Below, one piece after another: positions 1 to 9,520 of a stretch of DNA of 64,000 nt. Origin of the DNA: Paludibaculum fermentans_A (GTDB taxonomy: Bacteria > Acidobacteriota > Terriglobia > Bryobacterales > Bryobacteraceae); the NCBI RefSeq assembly GCF_051172195.1, contig NZ_JBPJAQ010000005.1:124001-188000 (forward strand), read 5' to 3'. Position numbers and translations under genes: made by a program. Positions within the stretch are counted from its first letter, which is position 1. Each line of letters opens with the position of its first letter. The notes beneath the pieces were generated by a model. It saw only the letters and a program-made list of their open reading frames with translations. It ran no database searches and was not told where the DNA came from.

Positions 1-418
1 CCCGCAGGAACTTCTCCGCCGCCGCTTTGGCCCGCACCTGGTCCGCCTCGGGCAGCGAACTCCAGTCAAAGAACAGGATCAGCAGACGGCGGTCGCGAAA
101 GCGCTGGCTGCCCGTCGGCGCCGCTGCCGGCGCGGCCGCTTTCACGGGCCCCTCCGGCCTGGCCTCCACCACGGTTTGCACCTCGCGCGGCGGCCCGCTC
201 AACTCCTGGAAATCGAAGACGCTCACCGTCTGCGGCTTGCCGTTCTCCGTGACGACAAAGTCCTCCCGCTTCATGTTCTTCAGCGGCTTGCCGTCCTTGT
301 CCCGTACAAAGACCGTCACAATGACGAGGTTCGACGAGGTCCGGAAGACCGGCGTCTCGTCCTGTTTCTGCGCCAGCAGCGCGGTACAGGTGAGCAGGCT
401 GAGTAGTGTGCGCTTCAT
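1..418 (-). CDS. VWFA-related acidobacterial exported protein (C-terminus cut by window)
   Basis: 139 codons are visible. The protein starts with a Sec-type signal (MKRTLLSLLTCTALLAQ), followed by a beta-rich segment with the motifs VTVFVRDKDGKPL and EDFVVTENGKPQ. That pattern is typical of the N-terminus of acidobacterial VWFA-related proteins (TIGR03436 type). An Ala/Pro linker follows, then RRLLILFFDWSS, which would be the first strand of the von Willebrand A domain; the rest lies outside the window. The ATG sits two bases after the stop of the TonB receptor gene, so the two are very probably co-transcribed. The role is not known; family members are presumed to act in the periplasm or at the surface in protein binding. 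Confidence 0.8.
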   Translation of the reverse strand, partial: MKRTLLSLLTCTALLAQKQDETPVFRTSSNLVIVTVFVRDKDGKPLKNMKREDFVVTENGKPQTVSVFDFQELSGPPREVQTVVEARPEGPVKAAAPAAAPTGSQRFRDRRLLILFFDWSSLPEADQVRAKAAAEKFLR

Positions 419-420
419 GG

Positions 421-3400
421 CTAGAACCGGAGCCTCACTGTGAACTGAATACTGCGCATCGCGCCGGACGCCGTGGCCAGGCCGTAGTTCGCGGCATTCA
501 CCGTCGTTCCATAACTGGTGATATTGACGTGGTTGAACAGATTCGTCGTCTCAATCCGGCCTTCCAGCCGGTGGCGTGAGTTCTCACCCACCTGCCACGA
601 CCGTCCAAACGAGGCGTTCAGGCTGAACGAACCCGGCCCCGGAATCGTGTTCCTGGCCGCATTGCCATACCGGTCACCTGGAGGCGTCGTGAAGGCCGCT
701 GTATTGAAATACCCCGTGCCCGAATCAATCGCCGCACCCGTCGCGTCGGCCCGCGCACTGCCCGTCGCCCCGCTGCCAGCCGCATCCGCCACCGAACCAG
801 AAACCCTCGCGGTCAACGGACTGCCTGAACTCACGGCCACATTGGAGCTCAGCGTCCAGTCCTTCAGGATGTTCGACAGCACGTTGCGCTGCTTCATCCA
901 CATGGCATTCGGTCCAAACGGAGAAGATGCCTGCAGGTTGAACGAGAGCTGGTGCCGCTTGTCGAAGGAGGACAAGCCGCGCTCCGCCCCCAGGTTGTTC
1001 TCGTCCTGCACCGTCGTGCTGCCCGACCCGCCGATCGTCGACGCATTATCAATCGACTTCGAGAACGTGTACATCGCCGTCCAGCCGATGCTGTGGCGCA
1101 TCCTCCGCACCACCCGCAGCTGCCCCGAGTGGAAGATCGAACTCCCCTCCGGGCTGTCGTAGGTGAAGCCCACGGCATATGGAATCGGACGCCGGTCTTC
1201 CGAGGTCAACGGCGACCCGGGCGCCGCCCGGTTCGGCAGGCGCGAAATCACCAGCCCATTGCCCTTGGTCCCCACATAGCCCAACTCCACGACGAAGCCG
1301 TGAACATCGTGCTGCACTGAGCCGCTCCAGGTCTGCGCATACGGCAGGTTGAAGTTCGGGTTCACCGCGTACGAGTTCTTGATCGTCGTATCGGCCGGGC
1401 CGACAAACGGGTTCGTGATCAGCAGGGGATTGTCCGTGCTGGTGTTGAACGTCGAACTCACCGCATAAGGCGGCTGGGCCACCAGCCGGGACGAGATGCG
1501 GCTGATCACTGAGCTGTCGTAGAACAGACTGTATCCGGCGCGGATGATGGTCCGCTTCTTCTTGAATGGCCGGTAGGAGAGGCCGACGCGCGGAGCGAAG
1601 TTGTTGCGGTCTGGCCGCACCATGCCCGTCGGAATCGTCCCGTTGCCGAACGTGCTGCTGCTGCCCGGCGTCACCACCGCCGCCGCCGTATACCCGGCCG
1701 CGAGGTCGAGGTTCGAAAGGCGATTGTACTTCTCCGTGTTGGGCTCCCAATCTTCCCAGCGCAGCCCCAGGTTCAGCGTGAAGTTCGGCTTCGCCCGCCA
1801 CTCATCCTGCACATACACGCCGTATTGGGACGACCGCAGGTAGGTGTCCGGAGTGCCATAGCGGATCGTGCTCTGCTGCGCATACCCCAGCAGGAAATCG
1901 GCAAAGTCGTTGCCCGTGTTCGAAACCGGCAGGCCGGCCGAAGTCAGGGCGCTGGTCGCCAGGCCGCCGAAGAACAACGTGCCCCGGGCATTCGAATCGG
2001 CCAGGCTGTTCTGCTGTGTCCGTGTGAAGTCGAACCCGGCCGAAAGAGTATGGCTCTTGCGGACGAACGTCCAACCATCGCCAAACACAAAGGTATTCAC
2101 CGACCGCCGCGACCGGCTGCCGTCCGTCAAATCCCCGTAATTCGTGAAGCTCAGGTTCGGCGGCCCATAGTTGGCCGGATCCCTGGAGGTGCCCGCAATC
2201 CCCAGCTGCGACGCCACATCCGTGCCATTGGCGAAATAAGGGATCACTTCGTTGTAGTTGCGGTTGTACCGCATGTGCAGGTTCTGGATGAGCGTCGGAG
2301 AGAACGACCGCGACCAGCTCAGGTTGTTGTTGATGCCGCGGCCGCTCGATGGGTCCCGCCACCCGAACAGCTGGACGTTCTCACCGGAACGCCGCTGCCA
2401 GTTCGTGTCGAAGGCCAGCCTGTCTTTCTTCGTCAGGGTCCGGTTCAGCCGGAAGCTGAGCGTGTCGCTGGACTGCGGCTGTGTCGTCGTGTAGTGGTAG
2501 TTCTGCAGCGAGCCGCTATCGGTCGGCGCCGGAATGTAGGAAAGCAGGCCGTTGGCCACGGAACTGATTCGCGTCACCGGGATCTTGTTGTCCGGGAACG
2601 GCGAGCCGGTCAAAGGATCGTAGATCGTCGACGCCAGGCTGCTGAAATCGCCCGTACGGTAAGCCGTCAGCGGCTGCACCGAGTAAGAATTGTAGGCGTT
2701 GTCGCCACGCGAAGCGGAGTAGTTCAGGAAGAAGAAGGTCTTATCATCATTGAGGAGCTTGCCCAGCTTCAGCGGACCGCCCAGGGAGACGCCAAAGCGT
2801 TCCTGCGAGTAGCCCGGCTTCTCCACCGTCCGCCCGTTCAGGGCATAGGGCGAAGCATCCAGGGACGCGTTGCGGAAGGTGAAGAAGGCGCCGCCGCGGA
2901 TCTGGTCCCTTACCCGGCGCGACCGGTTGCCGAACCCCTCGGCACTCGCCTGTCGCATGCGGTCCTGAAACTGCTTGCGCATCTTCTCCCGTTCTTCCTG
3001 GGTCATGTTCGCGAAGTCGGGACGTCCGCCGCCCATCATGCCGGGGCCGCCCTGCCCGCCGGGGCCTCCACGGCCGCCGCCCATGCCACCGGGACCACCG
3101 CCGCCACCGGGGAACCCGCCTCCGCCGCCGCGGCCGCCAAAGCCGCCGCCACCGCCCATTCCTCCACCCATGGCCGCGCCACCGCCGCCCATTCCGCCTT
3201 CCCCTCCCGGCATCGCGCCGCCGGCGCCGCCCATCATCCCGCCCGGGCCGCCTTCGCCCATCATGCCGCCGGGTCCAAAGGCCATCATGTTCGGGTTGTC
3301 CTGCTGCTGCAATCCACGGCTCAGCGAGCCCTGCACCAGGAACGACTCGGACACCTCGCCGCCTTCGCCGCCGGCCGCCGGAACGGCAGCCACCGAGCTC

Positions 3401-3813
3401 TGCTCCATTGCTTGTGCAACCTGTGTTTCCGCCGTGTTCTCAGTAGCTTGTGTGCGCTGGCCAGCGGCCATCGTTCCGCGGCCGAGGCCCGCCGGCCGGT
3501 ATGGCCGCAGCGACATCGCCAGGTCCAGCGGCGCTGCCCGTTCCTCCACCTTCACCTCGCGGCGCAGCGGCTGGAATCCAAACTGCTGGACTTCGACATT
3601 CAGCGTGCCCGCGGGCAGGTTCTCGAGCGTGAAGTGGCCCGACTCGTCCGTCACCGTGCTCCACGATTGCGTACCCTGCTTCGCCGTGATCACCGCCCCG
3701 GGCAGCGGCGCACCGCCGGACACGACGCGGCCGCTCCAGGACGTTTGCGCAGTGGCACAGCAGCCGATGCCGAGCAGCATGGCGCAGAAAATCAACCTGG
3801 AAATGGCGTGCAC
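421..3813 (-). CDS. TonB-dependent receptor with carboxypeptidase-regulatory-like domain and Gly/Met-rich linker
   Basis: Outer-membrane receptor of about 1130 residues, of the large acidobacterial type thought to import oligosaccharides or other bulky ligands. I chose the GTG at 3813 because it places a signal peptide (SRLIFCAMLLGIGCCATAQ) at the N-terminus; the frame stays open upstream to 4008 but that part looks non-coding. Residues about 26-98 form a CarboxypepD_reg/CNA-B-like beta-sandwich (SGRVVSGGAPLPGAVI). Residues about 180-264 are an extreme Gly/Met/Pro-rich stretch, then a charged helix (TQEEREKMRKQFQDRM), then a long beta-barrel part ending in RSIQFTVRLRF with a terminal aromatic, as barrels usually do. 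It is divergent from the transglycosylase gene at 3873. The ligand cannot be read from the sequence. Confidence 0.88.
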   Translation of the reverse strand: MHAISRLIFCAMLLGIGCCATAQTSWSGRVVSGGAPLPGAVITAKQGTQSWSTVTDESGHFTLENLPAGTLNVEVQQFGFQPLRREVKVEERAAPLDLAMSLRPYRPAGLGRGTMAAGQRTQATENTAETQVAQAMEQSSVAAVPAAGGEGGEVSESFLVQGSLSRGLQQQDNPNMMAFGPGGMMGEGGPGGMMGGAGGAMPGGEGGMGGGGAAMGGGMGGGGGFGGRGGGGGFPGGGGGPGGMGGGRGGPGGQGGPGMMGGGRPDFANMTQEEREKMRKQFQDRMRQASAEGFGNRSRRVRDQIRGGAFFTFRNASLDASPYALNGRTVEKPGYSQERFGVSLGGPLKLGKLLNDDKTFFFLNYSASRGDNAYNSYSVQPLTAYRTGDFSSLASTIYDPLTGSPFPDNKIPVTRISSVANGLLSYIPAPTDSGSLQNYHYTTTQPQSSDTLSFRLNRTLTKKDRLAFDTNWQRRSGENVQLFGWRDPSSGRGINNNLSWSRSFSPTLIQNLHMRYNRNYNEVIPYFANGTDVASQLGIAGTSRDPANYGPPNLSFTNYGDLTDGSRSRRSVNTFVFGDGWTFVRKSHTLSAGFDFTRTQQNSLADSNARGTLFFGGLATSALTSAGLPVSNTGNDFADFLLGYAQQSTIRYGTPDTYLRSSQYGVYVQDEWRAKPNFTLNLGLRWEDWEPNTEKYNRLSNLDLAAGYTAAAVVTPGSSSTFGNGTIPTGMVRPDRNNFAPRVGLSYRPFKKKRTIIRAGYSLFYDSSVISRISSRLVAQPPYAVSSTFNTSTDNPLLITNPFVGPADTTIKNSYAVNPNFNLPYAQTWSGSVQHDVHGFVVELGYVGTKGNGLVISRLPNRAAPGSPLTSEDRRPIPYAVGFTYDSPEGSSIFHSGQLRVVRRMRHSIGWTAMYTFSKSIDNASTIGGSGSTTVQDENNLGAERGLSSFDKRHQLSFNLQASSPFGPNAMWMKQRNVLSNILKDWTLSSNVAVSSGSPLTARVSGSVADAAGSGATGSARADATGAAIDSGTGYFNTAAFTTPPGDRYGNAARNTIPGPGSFSLNASFGRSWQVGENSRHRLEGRIETTNLFNHVNITSYGTTVNAANYGLATASGAMRSIQFTVRLRF

Positions 3814-3872
3814 GTTAGTGAAGACGCCATGTGCGGAGACGAAGATTACATTTCGGGCTGGAAGGTATGTAA

Positions 3873-4574
3873 ATGAATGTAAACCGTAATGTTCTTGCAG
3901 CAGTAGCCGATATTCTCGATGTGAGGCGACTACTTGCCACTTGCGCGTTCGTGTGTCTGGCGGCCGTGCCGGGCTGCGCGCAATCCGCGCAGGAGGCCGC
4001 CATCGCACGCCAGCGGGCCGCCATCGAGAAGCAGAAGGATGCGCTCTCCGGCACTTCCGGCGCCCTCACAAACCAGCGAACCTCCGTCGAGAAACAGAAG
4101 GCCTCGGTTGCTAAACAGCCTGCCGGAAAATGGGAGCCGACAACGGCCCCATCGCCCGATAGCTCACCAGTCGCGTCCACGGATTGCGCCCCGATGGAAG
4201 AGAGTCAATTGGGGCCAATTGTCACCAAGGCGGCCGAACAAAACTCGATCATGCCCGCCCTGTTACGGGCCGTAATTTCCCAGGAATCCGGCTACAAACC
4301 GTGTGCCGTCAGCAGTGCCGGGGCGCAAGGGCTGATGCAGCTCATGCCCGACACCGCGGCCGGCCTCAATGTCGGCAACCCGTTCGATCCGCAGGAGAAT
4401 GTCTTCGCCGGCAGCAAGTTCCTGCGCGTGCTGCTCGACAAGTACAAAGGCGACGTGCCCATGGCCTTGGGCGCCTACAATGCCGGTCCGGCGCGGGTAG
4501 ACGCGGCAGGCGGAATCCCGCCCATTCGCGAGACCCAGAACTACGTCAACAGCATCATGCGCAAGATCCAGTAG
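3873..4574 (+). CDS. Lytic transglycosylase (SLT domain), exported
   Basis: 233 residues. An N-terminal hydrophobic segment (LLATCAFVCLAAVPGCAQ) is a signal peptide; the Cys could be a lipidation site, but the -2 Pro is unusual. Residues about 40-82 are a charged helical stretch with repeated EKQK units, probably a short coiled coil. Residues about 110-233 are an SLT/goose-lysozyme-like domain with the catalytic Glu138 in ISQESGYKP, followed by GAQGLMQLMPDTA and ALGAYNAGPARV, all family hallmarks. The enzyme should cleave peptidoglycan glycan strands to 1,6-anhydro products in the periplasm. The start is supported by GGAAGG at 3860-3865, seven bases before ATG. Confidence 0.92.
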   Translation: MNVNRNVLAAVADILDVRRLLATCAFVCLAAVPGCAQSAQEAAIARQRAAIEKQKDALSGTSGALTNQRTSVEKQKASVAKQPAGKWEPTTAPSPDSSPVASTDCAPMEESQLGPIVTKAAEQNSIMPALLRAVISQESGYKPCAVSSAGAQGLMQLMPDTAAGLNVGNPFDPQENVFAGSKFLRVLLDKYKGDVPMALGAYNAGPARVDAAGGIPPIRETQNYVNSIMRKIQ

Positions 4575-4594
4575 ACAGGGTAAACTCGCCCTGA

Positions 4595-5398
4595 ATGCTG
4601 ATTCCGATCCTTGCCTTCCAGCTCGTCCAGGCGCCCTCGCCGATGGTGGAGAACACCCGGGCCCACGAACGCATCCTACGCCTTAACCTCGCCGGCGAGC
4701 GAATCCAGACAAAGTTGGGCTCAATCCTACTGCCGGAGCGTGCCGGTGGGCGGAAGCTCCCGCTGGTCATCCACTTCCACGGCGAACCGTGGCTGGCCGA
4801 ACAATCGGTGCGGAAGGCAATGCCGAAGGCAGCGGTCCTGGCGGTCCAGCTCGGTTCCGGTTCGCGCGTCTACGGCGAAGGGGTACGTGATCCGGAAATG
4901 CTTGCATCCGTGCTGAATGCAGCCGGCGGCCGCCAATTCGGGCCCATCTATCTTTCGGGCTTCAGCGCGGGCTATGGGGCGATCCGGCAGCTCCTGCGCC
5001 AGCCCCGGAATGCCGCGCTGGTCGACGGGGTGATCCTGCTGGACGGGTTGCACTCCGACTACGAACCGCCGGCCGAAGCACGGCGCCCGCTCGCGGCGGA
5101 CCTGGATGTGTTTCTCGAGTATGCGAGGCTGGCCACGGCGGGGCAGAAGCGGATGCTGGTGCTCCACTCCGAGGTCTTCCCAGGTACTTTCGCCAGCACC
5201 ACGGAGACGACGGATTGGATGCTGGCCCAGCTGGGCCTCAAGCAGAAGGCGATTCTCAAGTGGGGCCCGCTGGGGATGCAGATGCTCAGCGAAACACGCG
5301 CCGGCCGTCTCCGCGTGCTGGGCTTTGCCGGCAACTCGGCGCCGGATCATGTGGACTATCTGCACGCCCTCGGCTGGGCTCTCAAACAATTGAAATAA
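4595..5398 (+). CDS. Exported alpha/beta-hydrolase-like protein
   Basis: 267 residues, 20 bases after the transglycosylase gene and probably in its operon. A short hydrophobic N-terminus (MLIPILAFQLVQA) suggests export. KLPLVIHFHGEPW looks like the oxyanion-hole strand of an alpha/beta hydrolase. GFSAGYGA places a candidate nucleophile Ser at residue 124, and the C-terminal APDHVDYLHALG offers a candidate His. The substrate is unknown. It could be an esterase, or a degenerate hydrolase used for binding. Confidence 0.6.
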   Translation: MLIPILAFQLVQAPSPMVENTRAHERILRLNLAGERIQTKLGSILLPERAGGRKLPLVIHFHGEPWLAEQSVRKAMPKAAVLAVQLGSGSRVYGEGVRDPEMLASVLNAAGGRQFGPIYLSGFSAGYGAIRQLLRQPRNAALVDGVILLDGLHSDYEPPAEARRPLAADLDVFLEYARLATAGQKRMLVLHSEVFPGTFASTTETTDWMLAQLGLKQKAILKWGPLGMQMLSETRAGRLRVLGFAGNSAPDHVDYLHALGWALKQLK

Positions 5399-5403
5399 AA
5401 GGG

Positions 5404-6009
5404 CTACTTCTTCGGAAAACCGGGGCTCGCCAGGACTTCCTTCATCTGATTGACGTGGCGTTCCGTGTGGGCGGCGATCAGAATGTACCACTGCAATCCA
5501 TCCAGGTCGCCCAAGGCTGGATGGGTGCTGAAGTGATTGCGCAGATCGTCTTTGGTTTCACGAATGTAGGTGATATCGCGGTCGCGCGCGGCGCGGAACG
5601 CCTTCTCGAGATCGGCGATCTTCGTGAAGCGGCCTTTGGGCTGGATGTTCTCGGGCGCCTGGAGTTTCTTGTCGCGCAACGGCACGTTCTTCATGAGGGC
5701 GTAGTCCGTCTGGCGGGGATCCGCCTGCTTCTTCTCGGGGGTAGCGGGCGACTTCATCGCCGCGGCTACCAGCTGCGGCAGCGTCTCTTCAGTGATTTCA
5801 ATGTGTTCCGCGATCTCCATGATGGACCAAGAGTTCGGGGCGGGCTTCCATTTGAGCTGGGCCTCGCTGAGACCGGAAACCGTGTCGAGCATGAGTTTGC
5901 GGGAGGCGTGCAGGGCGCTGAGCGCGTAGTCCCTCTCACCCTGGGCGAGCGACTGGGCAACCACCGGGGTAACGGCAAGAGTGAGCAGGCTGAGCAGATA
6001 GCGACTCAT
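5404..6009 (-). CDS. DinB-family protein, exported
   Basis: 201 residues from the ATG at 6009, chosen because it opens a signal peptide (MSRYLLSLLTLAVTPVVAQ); the frame extends 12 codons further upstream. The mature part is a four-helix DinB/YfiT-like fold. It has NSWSIMEIAEHIEITEE near the first helices, HPALGDLDGLQWYILIAAH in the third, and AAHTERHVNQM, which carries the typical C-terminal His metal-ligand position. Family members bind a divalent metal, and several act as thiol-dependent transferases. The secretion signal is common in acidobacterial DinB proteins; the substrate is unknown. The gene converges on the hydrolase gene with five bases between them. Confidence 0.8.
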   Translation of the reverse strand: MSRYLLSLLTLAVTPVVAQSLAQGERDYALSALHASRKLMLDTVSGLSEAQLKWKPAPNSWSIMEIAEHIEITEETLPQLVAAAMKSPATPEKKQADPRQTDYALMKNVPLRDKKLQAPENIQPKGRFTKIADLEKAFRAARDRDITYIRETKDDLRNHFSTHPALGDLDGLQWYILIAAHTERHVNQMKEVLASPGFPKK

Positions 6010-6070
6010 GTTATTGAAGGTAGCATTCCTCCTGGCCATATACACCTAAAGCGGCCTACGCATTCGGCCG

Positions 6071-7285
6071 ATGAATCACTTGGATGTATTTGGGATGGAC
6101 CCGCACGACAGCGCAGTACCGCCGGTAGAAGTCGAGGCCCCGGCCGCGACGCCAGAAGCGCCGCGCCTGTTTCTGCCCGCCAACGCGCTGGTGAGCGAAA
6201 CGCTGGGCCGCGCGACGATTCTGCTGGTCGACAGTGTGGACATCAACCGGCAGCTGATCAAGGGGATCCTCAAGGCAGGTCCTTACCGGCTGCTGGATGC
6301 CCGCAACCCGGGGGACGCCTTCCACATCCTGCAACGGGAACCGGTCGACCTGATCATCGCCGACATGATGATGCCGGCCCAGGGACATCCGATGTACGGC
6401 GGCTTTGAGTTCTGCCGCCAGGTGAAGGCGGACCGCCGCACCCGGCTGATTCCCATCCTGATCCTGACCAGCGTCCAAGGTATTGATAACGAAGTGGCGG
6501 GGCTGGAGTCGGGCGCCGACGAATTCCTGATCAAGCCGCTGCAGCCGGCCGTGGTGCGCACGCGCATCCGGACGATGCTCCGCAACAAACGGACCATCGA
6601 CTCGCTGGAAGAGGCCGAAACGATCCTCTTCGCCCTGGCGCAGACCGTGGAGCAGCGGGACAAAGAGACGGGGAATCACTGCCAGCGATTGGCCGCCTTA
6701 AGCGTTGCCCTGGGCACGGCGATGGGCTTGCCGGAAGAGGACTTGGTCGCGCTCTATCGCGGCGGCTTCCTGCACGATATTGGCAAGATCGCGATTCCGG
6801 ACTCCATCCTCTTCAAACGAGGGGTATTGACGGAAGCAGAATGGACCATCATGCGGTCCCACACATGGAAGGGCGAGGAGATCTGCCGGCGCATGAGGTC
6901 GTTGTCGCCGGTGCTGCCCATCATCCGCAATCACCATGAGAAGTGGGATGGCACAGGGTATCCGGATGGGCTGGGCGGAGAACAGATTCCGCTGCTGGCG
7001 CGGATCCTGCAATTGGCGGACATTTACGACGCGCTCACTTCGCGCCGCAGCTATAAGTCGGCCTTTGCGCCGGACGAGGCGATGAAGATCCTGGGCAAGG
7101 AGTCGGAGATGGGGTGGCGCGATCCGGAACTCGTCTCCGTCTTTGTCGAGATGGTGCGGGAGCCCAATTTCGTAGCCCGGTCGGCGGCGCTGTTTGCACC
7201 CGAGACCGACAGCTCAGAAGAGGGTCTCGAGTTGCAGTCCATGCGCGACTCATTGGCCCGCATGTCGCGGGAAGTCCTCAAATAG
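6071..7285 (+). CDS. HD-GYP response regulator (RpfG-like cyclic-di-GMP phosphodiesterase)
   Basis: 404 residues. Residues about 48-170 are a receiver domain with phospho-acceptor Asp98 in DLIIADMMMP and the conserved Lys in FLIKPL. Residues about 185-370 are an HD-GYP domain: HDIGK (235-239), HHEKWDGTGYP (288-298, with GYP at 296-298) and LADIYDAL. All the metal and GYP residues are intact, so an active phosphodiesterase hydrolysing cyclic di-GMP is expected, switched by phosphorylation. The first 45 residues are Pro/Ala-rich and unstructured. No cognate kinase is adjacent; the nearest kinases are 38-40 kb away in this window. Confidence 0.92.
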   Translation: MNHLDVFGMDPHDSAVPPVEVEAPAATPEAPRLFLPANALVSETLGRATILLVDSVDINRQLIKGILKAGPYRLLDARNPGDAFHILQREPVDLIIADMMMPAQGHPMYGGFEFCRQVKADRRTRLIPILILTSVQGIDNEVAGLESGADEFLIKPLQPAVVRTRIRTMLRNKRTIDSLEEAETILFALAQTVEQRDKETGNHCQRLAALSVALGTAMGLPEEDLVALYRGGFLHDIGKIAIPDSILFKRGVLTEAEWTIMRSHTWKGEEICRRMRSLSPVLPIIRNHHEKWDGTGYPDGLGGEQIPLLARILQLADIYDALTSRRSYKSAFAPDEAMKILGKESEMGWRDPELVSVFVEMVREPNFVARSAALFAPETDSSEEGLELQSMRDSLARMSREVLK

Positions 7286-7291
7286 AGGCAG

Positions 7292-9187
7292 TTAGCCCCA
7301 GATTCGATTCACCGCGAAACCACAGATATAGGCCAGGACACCCATGTAGGTGAACTGGATGATGGGCCACTTCCAGCCACCGGTTTCGCGACGCACGACA
7401 GCCAGGGTCGACATGCACTGCATGGAGAAGGCGAAGAAGACCAGAAGAGCCAAGGCACCCCCGAACGTGAGGTCGCGGTGCAGGGCGGCCTGGAGACCCG
7501 CGGCGTCACGGTCCGGCTCCATACCGTAGATTGTCCCCAGGGTGCCGACGATCACTTCCCGGGCGGCCAACGAAGTGATCAGGCCGATACCGATTTTCCA
7601 GTTGAAGCCCAGGGGCTTGATGAGGGGTTCGATGGTGCGGCCCAGGGTTCCGGCCAGGCTCTGTTCGATAGGCGGGGCTTTGCCGTCGATCATGGGGACG
7701 CTGCACAGGATCCAGAGGACTACCGTGACGGCGAGAATGACGGTGCCGGCGCGTTTGAGGAACGCCTTGGTGCGGTCCAGCAGGCGCAGGCCGATGGAGT
7801 TCCAGGTGGGCATGCGGTAGGCAGGCATCTCGAGGACGAAGGGCGTCCGTTCGCTCTTGAGAATGGAGGACTTGAGGACGCGGGCAGTAAAGACGGCAGC
7901 GGCGAACCCAAGAACATACAAGCCCATCATGGCGGCGGCACGGGTGTAGATAAACGGGCCGATGAAGGGTTTGTCGGGCACAAAGGCGGCGATGATCAGG
8001 GTGTAGACGGGCAGGCGCGCCGAGCAGGTCATGAACGGGGCGACGAGGATGGTGGCGATGCGGTCGCGTTTGCTCTCGATGGTGCGCGTGGCCATGATGG
8101 CGGGCACGGCGCAGGCATAGGCCGATAGCAGCGGAATGAAGCTCTTGCCCTGCAGGCCGGCGCGGGCCATGGTGCGGTCGGCAATCAGCGCGGCGCGGGC
8201 CAGATAGCCGGAGTCTTCCAGGACGGCGATGAACAGGAAGAGCAGCAGGATTTGGGGGAGGAAGACGAGCACGGCGCCGACGCCGCTCCAGATGCCATCG
8301 ATGAGGAGGGACCGGATGATATTGTCCGGCATCACGCCGCGCAGCCACTGGCCGGAGTGGCCGATGGCGGCCTGAACGCCTTCCATCAGGGGGCGGGCTC
8401 CGGTGAAGATGGTCTGGAATACAGCACCGACGACGAGGATGAAGACCAGCGGACCCCAGACGGGGTGAAGGAAGACGCTATCGAGGCGGCGCGTCCACAA
8501 GGGAGGCGCAGGCCTGTTGTAGCCGGAGTCGTCCGAAACGCGGCGCGCCCACTGGCGGCAGGCCGGCAGGTCGTTCAAAACCGGCAGTTGCACTGGCTTG
8601 GGGATGGCGATGCCGCCGGTGAGGAAGCGCAGAACGGAGCTGACGCCTTCGCCGGTATTGGCGCTGATGAGAGCCACGGGTACGCCGAGTTCGTTGGCGA
8701 GCGACTCGACATCGACGCTGCCGCCGCGCTGGCGGAGGTCGTCGGCCATATTCAGGACAACGAAGGTGGGCAGTCGCAGGCCAAGGATGGAGGCGACCAG
8801 AGGCAGGTGCCGTCCGAGGTTGGTGGAGTCCAACACGACCACGACGGCGTCGGGGGCCCGCAGGCCATCCTTCTTCCCGTTCAGCACATCGAAGGTGACG
8901 CGTTCATCTTCGGAGCGGGGCTGGAGGCTATAGACACCGGGCAGGTCGATGAGGTCGACGTCGTGGTGGCCAGGCAGGTGGGCCTTGCCGAGGTGGTGCT
9001 CGACGGTGACCCCAGGGAAGTTGGCGACTTTCTGGCGGAGCCCGGTAAGTCTATTAAAAAGTGTTGATTTACCCGAATTGGGTGGGCCGACGATGGCGAC
9101 CAGGCGCTGGATCGCGGCTTTGGGCGGAGGTACTACACCGAGAGCAGGAACGGTTTTCGCGATCCCACAATCGTGGCAGTCGCTCAT
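7292..9187 (-). CDS. feoB: Ferrous iron transporter FeoB
   Basis: 631 residues, somewhat shorter than the 750-800 of many FeoB proteins. The N-terminal G domain shows G1 GPPNSGKST (34-42), G3 DLPG (81-84) and G4 NMAD (146-149). The C-terminal part has several membrane segments, including the two Gate-like repeats (LPQILLLFLFIAVLEDSGYLAR is in the first). The protein moves Fe2+ across the inner membrane. A CHDC pair at residues 4-7 is an extra N-terminal metal-binding-like motif. The gene lies four bases downstream of feoA on the same strand, the usual feoAB order. No Fur box was recognised. Confidence 0.96.
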   Translation of the reverse strand: MSDCHDCGIAKTVPALGVVPPPKAAIQRLVAIVGPPNSGKSTLFNRLTGLRQKVANFPGVTVEHHLGKAHLPGHHDVDLIDLPGVYSLQPRSEDERVTFDVLNGKKDGLRAPDAVVVVLDSTNLGRHLPLVASILGLRLPTFVVLNMADDLRQRGGSVDVESLANELGVPVALISANTGEGVSSVLRFLTGGIAIPKPVQLPVLNDLPACRQWARRVSDDSGYNRPAPPLWTRRLDSVFLHPVWGPLVFILVVGAVFQTIFTGARPLMEGVQAAIGHSGQWLRGVMPDNIIRSLLIDGIWSGVGAVLVFLPQILLLFLFIAVLEDSGYLARAALIADRTMARAGLQGKSFIPLLSAYACAVPAIMATRTIESKRDRIATILVAPFMTCSARLPVYTLIIAAFVPDKPFIGPFIYTRAAAMMGLYVLGFAAAVFTARVLKSSILKSERTPFVLEMPAYRMPTWNSIGLRLLDRTKAFLKRAGTVILAVTVVLWILCSVPMIDGKAPPIEQSLAGTLGRTIEPLIKPLGFNWKIGIGLITSLAAREVIVGTLGTIYGMEPDRDAAGLQAALHRDLTFGGALALLVFFAFSMQCMSTLAVVRRETGGWKWPIIQFTYMGVLAYICGFAVNRIWG

Positions 9188-9191
9188 GGAA

Positions 9192-9458
9192 TCAGTGCTT
9201 TCTCAGGAAGATGTGCTGGGCAGTTTCGCGGCGCAGAGCGATCTCGCCACCATCGACCCGGAAGACCCGCGGATCCCCGCCGGGGGCGGAGTGCGCGGCG
9301 GATACCGGATGCCCGGGGAGGAAGCCTAATTCCATCAGGCGGAGAGCGAAGTCAGTGGGCAGCTCGATATGGTCGAGCATGGCTTCTTCGTTATCCCGGA
9401 GGTCGGCCAGCGTCCAGGGGCTTATTCCTGCAGCGCCATCTTTGACACTGAGTTGCAT
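9192..9458 (-). CDS. feoA: FeoA-domain protein
   Basis: 88 residues. A small SH3-like FeoA domain with LPTDFALRLMELGFLPGHPVSAAHSAPGGDPRVFRVDGGEIALRRETA split over residues 33-80. The RLMELGFLPG core and the terminal IALRRETA strand are typical. FeoA is a cytosolic partner of FeoB in ferrous iron uptake, and the four-base spacing to feoB indicates one operon. The first 20 residues precede the domain and vary in this family; a later in-frame start cannot be excluded. Confidence 0.88.
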   Translation of the reverse strand: MQLSVKDGAAGISPWTLADLRDNEEAMLDHIELPTDFALRLMELGFLPGHPVSAAHSAPGGDPRVFRVDGGEIALRRETAQHIFLRKH

Positions 9459-9520
9459 TTCGATTCCAGTATACTCCCGTTCGGTACGCTGCGCCTAGTG
9501 ATCGTTGCGCCGATGCTACA

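Noticed and set aside
1825..3876. Long plus-strand open frame (683 codons) opposite the TonB receptor
   Set aside because: It lies antisense to a well-supported receptor gene, is Arg/Ala/His-rich, and has no recognisable domain. GC-rich shadow frame.
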